DNA of 64,000 nucleotides from Spirosoma rigui (GCF_002067135.1 NZ_CP020105.1:124001-188000); one strand, 5' to 3'; positions 7,128-15,859 are shown, counted from the first letter of the stretch. Notes: generated by a model not told the origin, from the sequence alone. Translations and numbers: made by a program.

Positions 7128-8666
7128 ATGAAGACGAATCAAACAGCTAAACAAAATTTACAAAAAAAGATAAAAGATTTGAATATTTTGAACTGTAATT
7201 TAGGGGAAATTAAATTAGCTAAAAATAATAATTTAGGTGAAGGAGGCAATGGAATTGTGTGCTTCGGCGAATTGCATGGACATGCAGTAGCGGTAAAATT
7301 TCTAGTTGAAACTGGAAATACCAAATTAGAACGTTTCGAAAAAGAATATATAAATATTATATCTTCACTAGGTCGTTCTGAGAACATTGTTCACTACTAC
7401 AATTACGAATTAATTAATATTGAAGGTATAGATAAGCCCATTCCCGCAATTATAATGAAAAAATACTTGTCGACTGCCAAACACAAAGGTTCATTACCTA
7501 CCTATGAAGAATTTATATATTTTTTCAACACTTTAATATCAACACTAAAAGAGATTCACGAAAAAGGAATTATACATAGAGATTTGAAACCTCAAAATAT
7601 ATTAGTTGATCAAAACGGCAGCTACGTATTATCAGACTTTGGCATAGCATCATTTAATCCGGATTTTTTTATACAAAAAGCTTTAACTAAGAAAGGTGAT
7701 AGGTTAGGTAACATATTTTCAGCACCAGAACAAATAAATAGCGACGTACAACCATCGCCATCTATGGATATATATGCCTTAGGTCAATTGTGCCAATGGT
7801 TTGTTACTGGAAAAATACACACCGGGGTAAGTAGAACAAGGTTATCTTCATTATATCTCACGGAACATACTGCATATATGTATGATCAAATCATTGACAG
7901 ATGCTTACAAAGCAGCATAAACAATAGGTATCAATCAATTGATGAAATATTAAACAGCATTGACCTCTTTAACAAATCAAAAAAAATCGATATATGGCAG
8001 TTATTTAGATCATTCGGCAACTCACTTGGGTATAGTTTTCCCAAAGGCCTAAACAAAATTAGCTCAACAATAGAGCCCAAAATAATAGAAAGATTTCTTC
8101 TCAAAATTTCTCAGTATAATTATGAATCTAACTTACGGTGGTTAAGCGAGTCTGGATCTAGTAGTGATTTTTCATTCAGAAAAGATGGCAATTTATGGCT
8201 TATGAGTACTAATAATGGCGCTTCTATCGAAATAGAAATAACTGAGCTATGGATTTTTTTTAGTCTTGACTACTATTGTGACTTTGCCATCATAAAGTCA
8301 GATGCAAGTGTAAAGTTTGAAGTTAATGATATTAGTGAATATACACATTCTAAAACGGATGAAGCATGCCTAATAAATGATGCTTTCTTTATAACTAGAG
8401 CAGAGTATGATAATGGATATGCTGAGCATGAAGGGGAAGTGTTAGAACTATCATCTGTAAAGAAAGAGATAAGAATTAGAAATTTAGAATCAAAATGGTA
8501 CCTCGTTGGTACTCGATTCCATAATTTCTTTCAGAGAGAGAACGTAAAATTCAGCAGATCACTCTTAAAAGAGTTACCAAATCACGTGAATAAGAAAAAC
8601 CTTATTGAAAAATATATTGAGAACATTTTACCAAATATGAGTAGAGAAATCATAAACGATCTATAA
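7128..8666 (+). CDS. Hanks-type serine/threonine protein kinase with unknown C-terminal domain
   Basis: 512 residues. Kinase domain about 25-280: glycine loop GEGGNG, VAVKF lysine, catalytic loop HRDLKPQNILV, DFGIA metal-binding motif, SAPEQ activation-segment end and the DIYALG motif. All key catalytic residues are present. Residues about 285-512 match nothing I recognise and have no transmembrane helix, unlike housekeeping PASTA-type kinases. Very AT-rich. Just upstream is the single-TM protein and just downstream, convergent, a cyclase-like protein. Kinases in mobile elements frequently act in anti-phage defence by phosphorylating host proteins; that role is inference here. Confidence 0.87.
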   Translation: MKTNQTAKQNLQKKIKDLNILNCNLGEIKLAKNNNLGEGGNGIVCFGELHGHAVAVKFLVETGNTKLERFEKEYINIISSLGRSENIVHYYNYELINIEGIDKPIPAIIMKKYLSTAKHKGSLPTYEEFIYFFNTLISTLKEIHEKGIIHRDLKPQNILVDQNGSYVLSDFGIASFNPDFFIQKALTKKGDRLGNIFSAPEQINSDVQPSPSMDIYALGQLCQWFVTGKIHTGVSRTRLSSLYLTEHTAYMYDQIIDRCLQSSINNRYQSIDEILNSIDLFNKSKKIDIWQLFRSFGNSLGYSFPKGLNKISSTIEPKIIERFLLKISQYNYESNLRWLSESGSSSDFSFRKDGNLWLMSTNNGASIEIEITELWIFFSLDYYCDFAIIKSDASVKFEVNDISEYTHSKTDEACLINDAFFITRAEYDNGYAEHEGEVLELSSVKKEIRIRNLESKWYLVGTRFHNFFQRENVKFSRSLLKELPNHVNKKNLIEKYIENILPNMSREIINDL

Positions 8667-8680
8667 AAAAAACCAAGCAA

Positions 8681-9427
8681 TTAAATTGATTTTTTTATAG
8701 TGCCTCTAATTCCTTCATCATAATTAGCATTTTTTACTTTTTGATCCATCCACATGTACTTGATTTTAATTCCTATGTCATTATTAGAAATTCCATTTTC
8801 AATTATACTGTTTAGGGCAGCAAAATAGCCCTGAGTATTTCCGTCTTGTATAAAAAAGTCTACATCATTGAAATAGTCAATATAGTATGTGCCATCAAAA
8901 TCCTCATTGAAAGTAAATAAATAGTCATAGTCGCGAATACAGTATTCCCCTATTTTATTTCCATCTTGGCGAACATAAGTTGTAAGTATAACAGGATCAA
9001 TTACAATTCTTGGATATAAAGCAGACTTTGATTCTAAATCATAAGCTTTTATTAATCCAGGACCAATAATCATGTTTTCTGTATGGATTAATTTATCAAT
9101 AACTATACCACCTCTTAACAGAATATTATACTTTACTAATTGTATTTGCAATTTTTTCAGAACTTCAAATACCGCGAGAAACTCATAGCTTTGTACTTTT
9201 GAAACACTTATAACGATTGAATCCGAAAACATAGTCACAATGCAATCTTCGTGCAATTCATAATTTTCTTTTAATTCATTAAAAAATTTGTTAATAAGTT
9301 TTACGACGCTGTATATCTCGTCTAGTTTTTTTTGTGCCTTCAATGCATCTTCTTTCTGAGTTTCTTTTATTAAATTCCTGAACCCTAAGATGTCAACGAA
9401 CGCTACAATTCTATCTTGATATTCCAT
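8681..9427 (-). CDS. Class III nucleotidyl-cyclase-like protein
   Basis: A 248-residue soluble protein. VAFVDILGFRNLI near the N-terminus resembles the first metal-binding strand of class III cyclases (FxDIxGF), and VTMFSDSIVISVS around residue 70 the second metal aspartate. LLRGGIVIDKLIH is another conserved-looking strand, followed by GPGLIKAYDLES. Related cyclase-like proteins occur in phage-defence signalling (for example Pycsar-type pyrimidine cyclases), but no matching effector with a cyclic-nucleotide-binding domain is visible next to it. It is convergent with the kinase gene, 14 bp away. The fold assignment is moderate, the activity unknown. Confidence 0.55.
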   Translation of the reverse strand: MEYQDRIVAFVDILGFRNLIKETQKEDALKAQKKLDEIYSVVKLINKFFNELKENYELHEDCIVTMFSDSIVISVSKVQSYEFLAVFEVLKKLQIQLVKYNILLRGGIVIDKLIHTENMIIGPGLIKAYDLESKSALYPRIVIDPVILTTYVRQDGNKIGEYCIRDYDYLFTFNEDFDGTYYIDYFNDVDFFIQDGNTQGYFAALNSIIENGISNNDIGIKIKYMWMDQKVKNANYDEGIRGTIKKSI

Positions 9428-9618
9428 TAAATAATTTTGATTTACTTAAGACTAAACACAACCGGCATAAACTATAGGCTTCGTTCAAAATTAAAGTATT
9501 TTTATACTAAATACAATACAAGACAAACTTTGTGGTACAATATAATACATTGATTATCAATAACTTATTTTTAACACATCGTAACTATATTGATAACTTT
9601 TATTTCAATACTTACGAA

Positions 9619-9679
9619 AATACCATTACGTACGGTTAAATTACTTAAAATCAGCAATTTAACCGTACGTAATGGTATT
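9619..9679. repeat. 24-bp perfect inverted repeat at the element/host boundary
   Basis: The arms 9619-9642 and 9656-9679 are perfect reverse complements (AATACCATTACGTACGG..., 13-nt spacer). The preceding stretch 9428-9618 is AT-rich and gene-free; GC-rich host sequence starts right after. The repeat may be a recombination or processing site at the element end, or a terminator. There is no T tract. Confidence 0.7.
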
Positions 9680-9690
9680 CAGCTTCGGGA

Positions 9691-9729
9691 GCAAAAAGCC
9701 TCAGATCGCAAGATTTGAGGCTTTTTTGC
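9691..9729. terminator. Intrinsic terminator at the host side of the boundary
   Basis: GCAAAAAGCCTCA and TGAGGCTTTTTTGC flank a short loop, giving a classic bidirectional hairpin with A and T tracts. No gene ends directly before it in the window. In the uninterrupted chromosome it probably followed a gene or RNA into which the element integrated. The stretch from 9730 to 9970 holds no supportable gene. Confidence 0.75.
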
Positions 9730-9970
9730 TTTCAAAAAGTTATACTATACTCCGCCCTGCCTGTTTTGTGAATTACCCCGATGCTCGTCCATTTAATACG
9801 CTCCTGCCGAGCCGGATTAGAGTAGTCCTGCATACGCATACCGAACCACTTAACCGGATTTCATAAAGCGATTGTGACCGGACAAGGGCGTGTCAGTCTC
9901 ATACTGTACAACCCCACACGCTTAGCGACGCGATTCATATCCCTTCTATCCGTCGTGCTTTCTCAACGTT

Positions 9971-10384
9971 ATGAAGCAACCGTCGACCAAAACCGACATT
10001 TACTTTGCCTATTTTTTCACCATTCTGGGTGCGCTGTTTCTCTACCTGATGTGGGTAGGTACCTACGGCCTGCAGTGGCTCCGCCAGCTGGTTACAGCAG
10101 TTGTGGTTTGTGTTACCGCACGGGCCTGGTACTATGTTCTGACCCAACCCGAAAATCCCGCCTATCAGCAGGCTATCGAGCGTAACGAACAGGACCAGCG
10201 CGATTTTCACGAGTTCGTTCTAGCTATGGATGAAGAGAGCTACTGGGCGCTGTGCGATCAGGTGCTGCCCGAAGATTTCGAGAGTTATCTGTTCGAAATT
10301 TACGAGCGCGAGGCTAAACCCAACGGGGCCAAATATGCGGGTAAGCCCCTACGCGCTGTTCATGACAAAGATACGTTCTCCTAG
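9971..10384 (+). CDS. Unknown small membrane protein
   Basis: 137 residues, no recognised family. Residues 10-32 (IYFAYFFTILGALFLYLMWVG) and about 37-58 (LRQLVTAVVVCVTARAWYYVL) are predicted membrane helices. The remaining 80 residues are acidic and cytoplasmic-looking (DQRDFHEFVLAMDEESYWALCDQVLPEDFESYLFE is the most conserved-looking part). It has host-type composition and is the first host gene after the element. The region 10385-10586 downstream contains nothing supportable. Confidence 0.6.
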   Translation: MKQPSTKTDIYFAYFFTILGALFLYLMWVGTYGLQWLRQLVTAVVVCVTARAWYYVLTQPENPAYQQAIERNEQDQRDFHEFVLAMDEESYWALCDQVLPEDFESYLFEIYEREAKPNGAKYAGKPLRAVHDKDTFS

Positions 10385-10586
10385 TCATCGGCTCAGACCC
10401 GACGTAATCAGTAGCCCGTCCCGGATGCATCGCCCCTTCTGGCTAGTTTCTCCAACCTTCATCCGATATTTAACAAGTAGCCAACGCGGGGTATCCTATC
10501 CATAACTTTTGGTGGCCTGATCGGCTCACCAAATCGTGGCTATGCCGTAAAGACGTTCTTTTGTATGCTATCCATCACTCAACGCC

Positions 10587-10913
10587 GTGATTTCTTCGCT
10601 CCGTATGCTGCTGCTTGCCAGCGTCCTGTGGCTTGGCTCCGCCGGGCAGCCGGTCGATGCTCAGACGCCCTCCTACCGTACACCCTCACCAACCCGTCAT
10701 CGACATATCCCACATCCGGCGCGATCCCGAAACGGTTCTGCCCAGTTCTATAAAAACAGCCTGGGCGAGCGGGTTCAGTCGCCCACTTTCTACGCAGCAC
10801 CACCGGCGGCTGCTACCGCCGAATGCCGGGATGGTACGTATAGTTTCAGCCGATCCCGGCGCGGTACCTGCTCGCATCATGGCGGAGTGAAACGGTGGCT
10901 CCGGAGCAACTGA
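10587..10913 (+). CDS. Secreted DUF3761-type protein
   Basis: 108 residues. A signal peptide (LLLASVLWLGSAGQPVDAQ) is followed by a low-complexity Pro/Arg/His stretch. The C-terminal motif CRDGTYSFSRSRRGTCSHHG is the hallmark of DUF3761 proteins, with two cysteines and an HHGGV turn. The function of this family is unknown. The start is either GTG at 10587 or ATG at 10605 (MLLLASVLWLG), which would give a cleaner signal peptide. Confidence 0.7.
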   Translation: MISSLRMLLLASVLWLGSAGQPVDAQTPSYRTPSPTRHRHIPHPARSRNGSAQFYKNSLGERVQSPTFYAAPPAAATAECRDGTYSFSRSRRGTCSHHGGVKRWLRSN

Positions 10914-11010
10914 GCGTCCCGCATTTGTCACCCGGTGAGGACATCGGAAGGCCCGTTTTTATCGAAACCAACCACTGCATCAACTTTTCTCAATCTTCCT
11001 CAACGGGCGT

Positions 11011-11040
11011 TTGCCCGTTTGGGTAACATTCGTATATTTG
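11011..11040 (+). promoter_or_regulatory. Bacteroidota-type promoter of the SNF2 gene
   Basis: TTG at 11011-11013, a 19-bp spacer and TATATTTG at 11033-11040 match the -33/-7 consensus of this phylum (TTG, TAnnTTTG). The predicted transcript begins near 11046, which rules out a translation start at 11011 and leaves a leader of about 165 nt. Confidence 0.7.
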
Positions 11041-11211
11041 GCGGTGTTGGGCAATCGGTTTTTAGGCCAAATCGTTCGTAATGAGCTCTTTTTGACTACG
11101 TTCCGACGGCCCGGCATTACCCGTAACCCCGGGTTATCCTCACACGAAACGTTCACCTTGCTGGTTGGTTCTGTTGGCCCTTCGTCGACAGACCGGCTCC
11201 TGTGTAGTATC

Positions 11212-14200
11212 ATGAAAGTCGCTCCCTCGCAACCCTTCCAGATCGTTTACTCGCTGCTTAACCACGAGTTTCTGGGTTATCTCATTGAGGCCTTTGTGGT
11301 GCAGCGCAACAGTCGGGGTGAGCTGACCCTGTTGAACCAGACCCTGTCGACGCAAAACGTCGATGAGTTCGCCAAAGAACTGGACGAACGGGACTTCGAA
11401 CTGGTCCGGCTCATCGACAGTATTCAACAGGATACCATCGTCAAGAAGTTTAACACCCGGCGGCTGCCCGCGGTCGACTTTTTCCTGAAAATTTACGATC
11501 CCGTCAAAGGTGACAAGCTCCTTCAGGAAGCCATCTGCGGGTATCTGGAAGCAATGAAAGCGCAGATCATGGCGTTGCTGCCCGGCAAGCCCTTCTACGT
11601 CATGGGCAACGACGGCAACCCGGCCTGGTTGCCCATTCAGTGGATGTCAGAACCGGCGAAGGTTCATTTCCATTTCGTTCGTAACCCCGACTCAACCCAC
11701 TATTTCCCCATCATCCGGTACCCCGTCGGGCGGGAACTGATGGCGTCGGACACGAGCGCCAAAAGCCGCACCCTCGCCGACTCGGCCCGGAACGAGGTGC
11801 CGGGCGGAAGCGCCGAAACGGTACGGGTCGATTTCCAGTTCAAGGACGCGCTGATGATCTGCGACGAGCCGGCCTGGATGATGGTCGACAACCGGCTGTA
11901 TCACTTCAGCAAAAACGTCGACGGAAAAAAGCTGCGGCCTTTCTTCAACAAGAATCATATCGTTATCCCCCGCAACATTGAGCAGCAGTACTATGAACGC
12001 TTTGTGACCCAGCTGATTGCCGCTTACGACGTATACGCAAAAGGATTTGAGATCCGGTCCGAATCCATTGAACCCGTACCGGTTCTGACCGTGTCGGAAC
12101 TGGCAATGGCGGGGCGGGCGGTGCCGGCGGCCGTGTTCTCGGACGATTCGGATGCGGTTGATACCGATGATGACGGCAGCCAGCGGATCGCCTTCGACCT
12201 ATCGTTCCGATACGGGGAATTCACGTTCCGTTTCGACAGTTTTGGCACCTCGGCCAATGTGAGCCTGGAGAAAAAAGGGGATGACTACATCTTCCACAAG
12301 ATTCGTCGCGACCAGCGGATGGAGCGCCACAAACTGGCCTTTCTGCGTGAAACCGGGCTCGACCTGCGCCATGGGCGGCTGGCCATTCCTAAAATGGAAG
12401 CCTTCAACTGGCTCTCCGACCACAGCGCCGATATTCAGAACGCGGGCTTCCTGCTCGAACAACACGCGCAGGATGCCAAACGCTATTTTCTGGGTTACTC
12501 CAGCATCAACGTTTCCATTCAGGAAGGCCGCGACTGGTTCGATATTTATGCTAATGTTCGTTTCGGTGAGTTCGAAATTCCGTTCCTGAAGCTTCGAACG
12601 CTCATTCTGAACAAGAAGCGGGAATTTACCCTCCCCAACGGTGAAGTCGCGGTTATTCCCGAAGCGTGGTTCACGAAATACTCCGAGCTGTTCAGCTTCC
12701 TGGAACACGCCGACGGCATTGACCAGCTGGTGCTGCATAAACACCACCTGGCGCTGGTGCAGGAACTGGAGCGCGATGGACTGGCGGCTGCTATTATGAG
12801 CCGTAAACTCGAACGACTGCGCGACTTCGAGGAGATCGAGTCGTTTCCGCTGCCCGTTGCATTCAACGGTATCCTGCGTCCTTACCAGAAAGCCGGTTAC
12901 GACTGGATGAACTTCCTACGGCAGTACCGCTTTGGTGGCTGTCTGGCCGACGATATGGGCCTTGGCAAAACGGTTATGACGCTGGCTATGCTCCAGGGCC
13001 GCAAAGAAGCCCTCCAGGCGGCAGCCGAGCGGGGCGACGATGCCGACAGCCGTCCCAGCCTGCTCGTGATGCCTACGTCGCTGCTCTACAACTGGGAACT
13101 TGAAGCCAGAAAGTTTACACCTAGCCTGCGGGTCATGGTCTATACCGGCACGTACCGCGACAAGAACACGGCCCAGTTCGATGATTATGACCTGATCCTG
13201 ACTTCCTACGGCATTGTCCGGATCGATATTGGCCTGCTCAGCGACTATCGATTCGACTACGTTATTCTCGACGAGTCGCAGGCGATCAAGAACCCCTCGT
13301 CGCACATCACTAAAGCAGTTATGCAGCTCAACACGGCCAACCGGCTCATCCTGACTGGTACGCCACTGGAAAACAGCACGCTGGACTTGTGGACGCAGAT
13401 GTCATTCATCAACCCGGGACTGCTGGGTAGCCAGTCGTTTTTCCGGAACGAATTTCAGGTACCTATCGAGAAACGCCACGACGAAAGCAAGACGGGACGG
13501 CTCTACGGCCTCATCAAACCGTTCATGCTCCGGCGCAACAAGTCGCAGGTAGCCACAGACCTGCCCGAGAAAGTAGAGAGCGTGCTGTACTGCGAGATGT
13601 CGGCCGATCAGTCGGCGCAGTACGAGGAAGCGAAATCGTATTACCGCAACCTGATCCTCGAACGTATTGAAGAGGAGGGCATGGCGAAATCGCAGATGGT
13701 GGTGCTGCAGGGTCTGACAAAGCTCCGGCAGATTGCTAACCACCCGCGCATGGTCGACGCCGACTACGAAGGCGACTCGGGCAAGCTGGACGACGTACTG
13801 ATGCGGCTTGAAAGCGCCATGACCGAGCACCACAAAGTACTGGTGTTCAGTCAGTTTATCAAGCACCTCAACGTAGTGCGGCAATATCTGAAAGAAAAAA
13901 ACATCAAGTACGCCTACCTCGACGGCTCAACGTCCGACCGGCAGAGTCAGGTCGAACTGTTCCAGACCGACGAGTCGGTGAAGCTGTTCCTGATTTCACT
14001 CAAAGCGGGTGGGCTGGGCCACAACCTGACGGCTGCTGACTACGTCTTTATTCTGGACCCATGGTGGAACCCCGCCATTGAGGCTCAGGCCGTTGACCGG
14101 GCGCACCGTATCGGGCAGCAGAAAACGGTGTTTACGTACAAGTTTATTGCCAAGAACACCGTCGAAGAAAAAATCCTGTCGCTACAGCGCGCCAAGCAGC

Positions 14201-14283
14201 AACTGGCGGGCAGCCTCATCACGACCGAAGAAACGTTCATGAAATCGCTCACCAAAGAGGATATCATGGTCTTGCTAGAATAA
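11212..14283 (+). CDS. SNF2/SWI2-family DNA-dependent ATPase (DEAD/DEAH helicase superfamily II)
   Basis: 1,023 residues from the ATG at 11212 (MKVAPSQPFQIVY). The C-terminal 430 residues form the SNF2 motor: Walker A DDMGLGKTVMTLAML near residue 580, LTSYGIV, the DESQ box (ILDESQAIKNPSSH) near 686, TGTPLENS, and in the C-terminal lobe VFSQF, KAGGLGHNLT and DRAHRIGQ. The N-terminal 570 residues are family-specific and poorly characterised. Bacterial SNF2 proteins (HepA/RapA relatives) remodel nucleoprotein complexes or recycle RNA polymerase; the exact role here is unknown. The upstream in-frame extension to 11011 lies over the promoter and is rejected. Confidence 0.92.
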   Translation: MKVAPSQPFQIVYSLLNHEFLGYLIEAFVVQRNSRGELTLLNQTLSTQNVDEFAKELDERDFELVRLIDSIQQDTIVKKFNTRRLPAVDFFLKIYDPVKGDKLLQEAICGYLEAMKAQIMALLPGKPFYVMGNDGNPAWLPIQWMSEPAKVHFHFVRNPDSTHYFPIIRYPVGRELMASDTSAKSRTLADSARNEVPGGSAETVRVDFQFKDALMICDEPAWMMVDNRLYHFSKNVDGKKLRPFFNKNHIVIPRNIEQQYYERFVTQLIAAYDVYAKGFEIRSESIEPVPVLTVSELAMAGRAVPAAVFSDDSDAVDTDDDGSQRIAFDLSFRYGEFTFRFDSFGTSANVSLEKKGDDYIFHKIRRDQRMERHKLAFLRETGLDLRHGRLAIPKMEAFNWLSDHSADIQNAGFLLEQHAQDAKRYFLGYSSINVSIQEGRDWFDIYANVRFGEFEIPFLKLRTLILNKKREFTLPNGEVAVIPEAWFTKYSELFSFLEHADGIDQLVLHKHHLALVQELERDGLAAAIMSRKLERLRDFEEIESFPLPVAFNGILRPYQKAGYDWMNFLRQYRFGGCLADDMGLGKTVMTLAMLQGRKEALQAAAERGDDADSRPSLLVMPTSLLYNWELEARKFTPSLRVMVYTGTYRDKNTAQFDDYDLILTSYGIVRIDIGLLSDYRFDYVILDESQAIKNPSSHITKAVMQLNTANRLILTGTPLENSTLDLWTQMSFINPGLLGSQSFFRNEFQVPIEKRHDESKTGRLYGLIKPFMLRRNKSQVATDLPEKVESVLYCEMSADQSAQYEEAKSYYRNLILERIEEEGMAKSQMVVLQGLTKLRQIANHPRMVDADYEGDSGKLDDVLMRLESAMTEHHKVLVFSQFIKHLNVVRQYLKEKNIKYAYLDGSTSDRQSQVELFQTDESVKLFLISLKAGGLGHNLTAADYVFILDPWWNPAIEAQAVDRAHRIGQQKTVFTYKFIAKNTVEEKILSLQRAKQQLAGSLITTEETFMKSLTKEDIMVLLE

Positions 14284-14377
14284 CGGTATCGGACCAGTCA
14301 CTGGTTTTTTGGGAAGGTAGGCGTACGCTGTAGTTATTACCCTGATCATTCACCTATCACCTCCTTACGACAACGTT

Positions 14378-14554
14378 ATGAACATAAAAAGTTTGTTTGG
14401 CATCATCCTGACCCTGCTCGGTCTGGGTGGCCTGATTTATGCAGGCATCGATTTTACCAAGGGTGGCGTTGCGCAGGCGTCGTTCGTTTACCTGATCCTG
14501 GGCGGTATCTTCTTTTTCGCCGGCATCAGCCTGATCCGCAGTACAAAAGCATAA
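14378..14554 (+). CDS. Small two-helix membrane protein
   Basis: 58 residues (MNIKSLFGIILTLLGLGGLI...). Two predicted membrane helices, about 5-24 and 36-54, are joined by a short polar loop (DFTKGGVAQ), and a basic C-terminus (IRSTKA) follows. Composition and codon use are host-like, a strong hairpin begins 16 bases after the stop, and the preceding SNF2 gene ends 94 bases upstream. Similar small proteins are frequent in Cytophagales; function unknown. Confidence 0.65.
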   Translation: MNIKSLFGIILTLLGLGGLIYAGIDFTKGGVAQASFVYLILGGIFFFAGISLIRSTKA

Positions 14555-14569
14555 AAGGGCCTAAAAGCA

Positions 14570-14634
14570 AGAGGGGGATGAACGGGTGAAACGGGACGTG
14601 TACGCTATCCCTTTCTTCCCGTTCATCCCCCTCT
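14570..14634. terminator. Long hairpin in a convergent gap, conserved loop
   Basis: A perfect 17-bp stem (14570-14586 with 14618-14634), purine-rich on the left arm. The loop contains GGGACGTGTACGCTAT (14593-14608), which recurs almost unchanged in the hairpin at 18772-18856. It lies between convergent genes. Confidence 0.7.
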
Positions 14635-14650
14635 GCCTTTACGCCTTTCC

Positions 14651-15163
14651 TTACCGCAAATAAACCCCCATGCGGCTTTCGTCGCTGAGGATCACGTCTA
14701 CGTGGTCGGTAAGGGTGGTGCTTAGCTCGTACCCTTTATAGTCGGCAGCAACGGGGTATTTGGGGTAATTCCGGTCAACGAGCACGGCAACCTGTAGTTT
14801 TCGCACCGGTACGCTCAGAAACGGCTGAAGGCTAAAAGCCAGCGTACGGCCCGTATAGAGCACATCGTCGACGACAATAATAACTTTATCGGTATACGCA
14901 GCTACGGGCTGACTCGTTTGAACGGCCGGCTGGGCAATCTGCGTTTTGTCCAGTTCGATCTGAATCAGCTCCACCTCAAAAGGGGCAATCTGCGCCAGCT
15001 CGTTCCGGATGGCCTGGGCCAGCACGTAGCCTTCGCCCGAGACGCCCGCCAGCAACAACGATGACTCCTCAAAATTGATCTCGTAAATCTGAAACGCAAT
15101 TCGCCGGATCTTCTGACGAATTTGTTCGGCGTTGAGGATGAGCGTTGGCAGTTCGGTATTCAT
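14651..15163 (-). CDS. Phosphoribosyltransferase (PyrR-like)
   Basis: 170 residues of type I phosphoribosyltransferase fold. The PRPP-binding loop is VIIVVDDVLYTGRTLAF (about residues 94-110), and LLLAGVSGEGYVLAQAI forms the pyrophosphate loop. Length and layout resemble PyrR (uracil phosphoribosyltransferase / pyrimidine regulator), but no pyr operon is nearby, so a salvage PRTase of uncertain base specificity is the safer call. Convergent with the small membrane protein gene and divergent from the DUF4783 gene. Confidence 0.8.
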   Translation of the reverse strand: MNTELPTLILNAEQIRQKIRRIAFQIYEINFEESSLLLAGVSGEGYVLAQAIRNELAQIAPFEVELIQIELDKTQIAQPAVQTSQPVAAYTDKVIIVVDDVLYTGRTLAFSLQPFLSVPVRKLQVAVLVDRNYPKYPVAADYKGYELSTTLTDHVDVILSDESRMGVYLR

Positions 15164-15330
15164 GCAGCAGAAATGAGTTCGTCCCGCAAAGATGGGAAAA
15201 GTAGGTTAGCCTACGAAACAGTGCTGGTATTAACTGACCGGCGGGGATAGGCAAACGCGGGATGGCCGGCCTTTTGGCACAGTTTTGGCCCGTTACAAAC
15301 CGAATCCTCGCTAGTACCTGTGTACCATCC

Positions 15331-15750
15331 ATGAACCTTGTCTTTGCCTCCCTCCTGAGCGTTATCCTCTGGTGTTCGCCGATCTGGTGTTTACCCGCCA
15401 CCGCAGATGCCGGCGGTGCCCTGTCCGAAACGGTGCGGGTATCACTGTCCAACGGCAACGCGCACCAGTTGTCGGTCTATTTTTCCAAAACGCTGCAGCT
15501 GGTGATCGATCCGGTCAATGTTGAATTTCAATCGGTACAGGCTGCCCAGGCCGAACAGATTCTCCGCTCGTTCTTTAAAAAATACCCGCCCCATCACTTT
15601 GCGTTTGTCTACCGGGGCCAGTCGAACCGACTACGGTATAACACAGGTATTTACGAAACAGACGGGCAGGCCTTTACCGTTTATGTGCTGATGCGGCAGG
15701 GCAGCAATCGCCAGTTTCTGATCAACGCCATCCACTTCCGGAAAGAGTAA
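15331..15750 (+). CDS. Secreted DUF4783 protein
   Basis: 139 residues from the ATG at 15331. A signal peptide (MNLVFASLLSVILWCSPIWC) precedes one DUF4783 domain: VSLSNGNAHQLSVYFSKTLQL, then ILRSFFKKYPPHHFAFVYRG. DUF4783 is a Bacteroidota family with an NTF2-like look and unknown function. It is divergent from the phosphoribosyltransferase gene. The in-frame extension upstream to 15262 is unlikely because it precedes the signal peptide. Confidence 0.78.
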   Translation: MNLVFASLLSVILWCSPIWCLPATADAGGALSETVRVSLSNGNAHQLSVYFSKTLQLVIDPVNVEFQSVQAAQAEQILRSFFKKYPPHHFAFVYRGQSNRLRYNTGIYETDGQAFTVYVLMRQGSNRQFLINAIHFRKE

Positions 15751-15831
15751 CAGCCCGCCAAATGGAAAGCAGGGGCCATACCTTTCCCTACGTCAACCCG
15801 GCTACCTCCTCCGTTCCTCCTAACAATCCAT

Positions 15832-15839
15832 TATCTTTG
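15832..15839 (+). promoter_or_regulatory. -7 promoter element of the YcxB-like gene
   Basis: TATCTTTG, an exact match to TAnnTTTG, 20 bases before the start codon. No clear TTG at -33 is present. Confidence 0.55.
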
Positions 15840-15859
15840 TCTTTTCTCACAAAAGTGCT

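Larger units (their letters stand above)
1..9680. mobile_element. Integrated mobile element (right part), carrying defence cargo
   Basis: An AT-rich block with integrase, VapE-like helicase, Toprim primase and HTH regulators ends abruptly near 9,680, where GC-rich host-type sequence begins. Backbone genes (1.8-5.5 kb) are less AT-rich than the flanking cargo (Thoeris on the left; membrane protein, kinase and cyclase-like protein on the right), so the element looks mosaic. No conjugation genes are visible, which suggests a mobilisable or satellite-like element, but the left end is outside the window. The right boundary is inferred from the composition shift and the 24-bp inverted repeat at 9619-9679. 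No duplicated attachment site can be shown from this window alone. Confidence 0.8.

Noticed and set aside
8681-9427. Complete Pycsar system
   Set aside because: Only a cyclase-like protein is visible; no TIR or multi-TM effector with a cyclic-nucleotide-binding domain is next to it.
9680-9695. tRNA 3' end as attachment site
   Set aside because: The sequence before it lacks a T-loop, and the opposite junction is outside the window, so no tRNA can be named.
11011-11211. N-terminal extension of the SNF2 protein
   Set aside because: Overlaps a good TTG/TATATTTG promoter; the residues do not look like protein, and the ATG at 11212 fits better.
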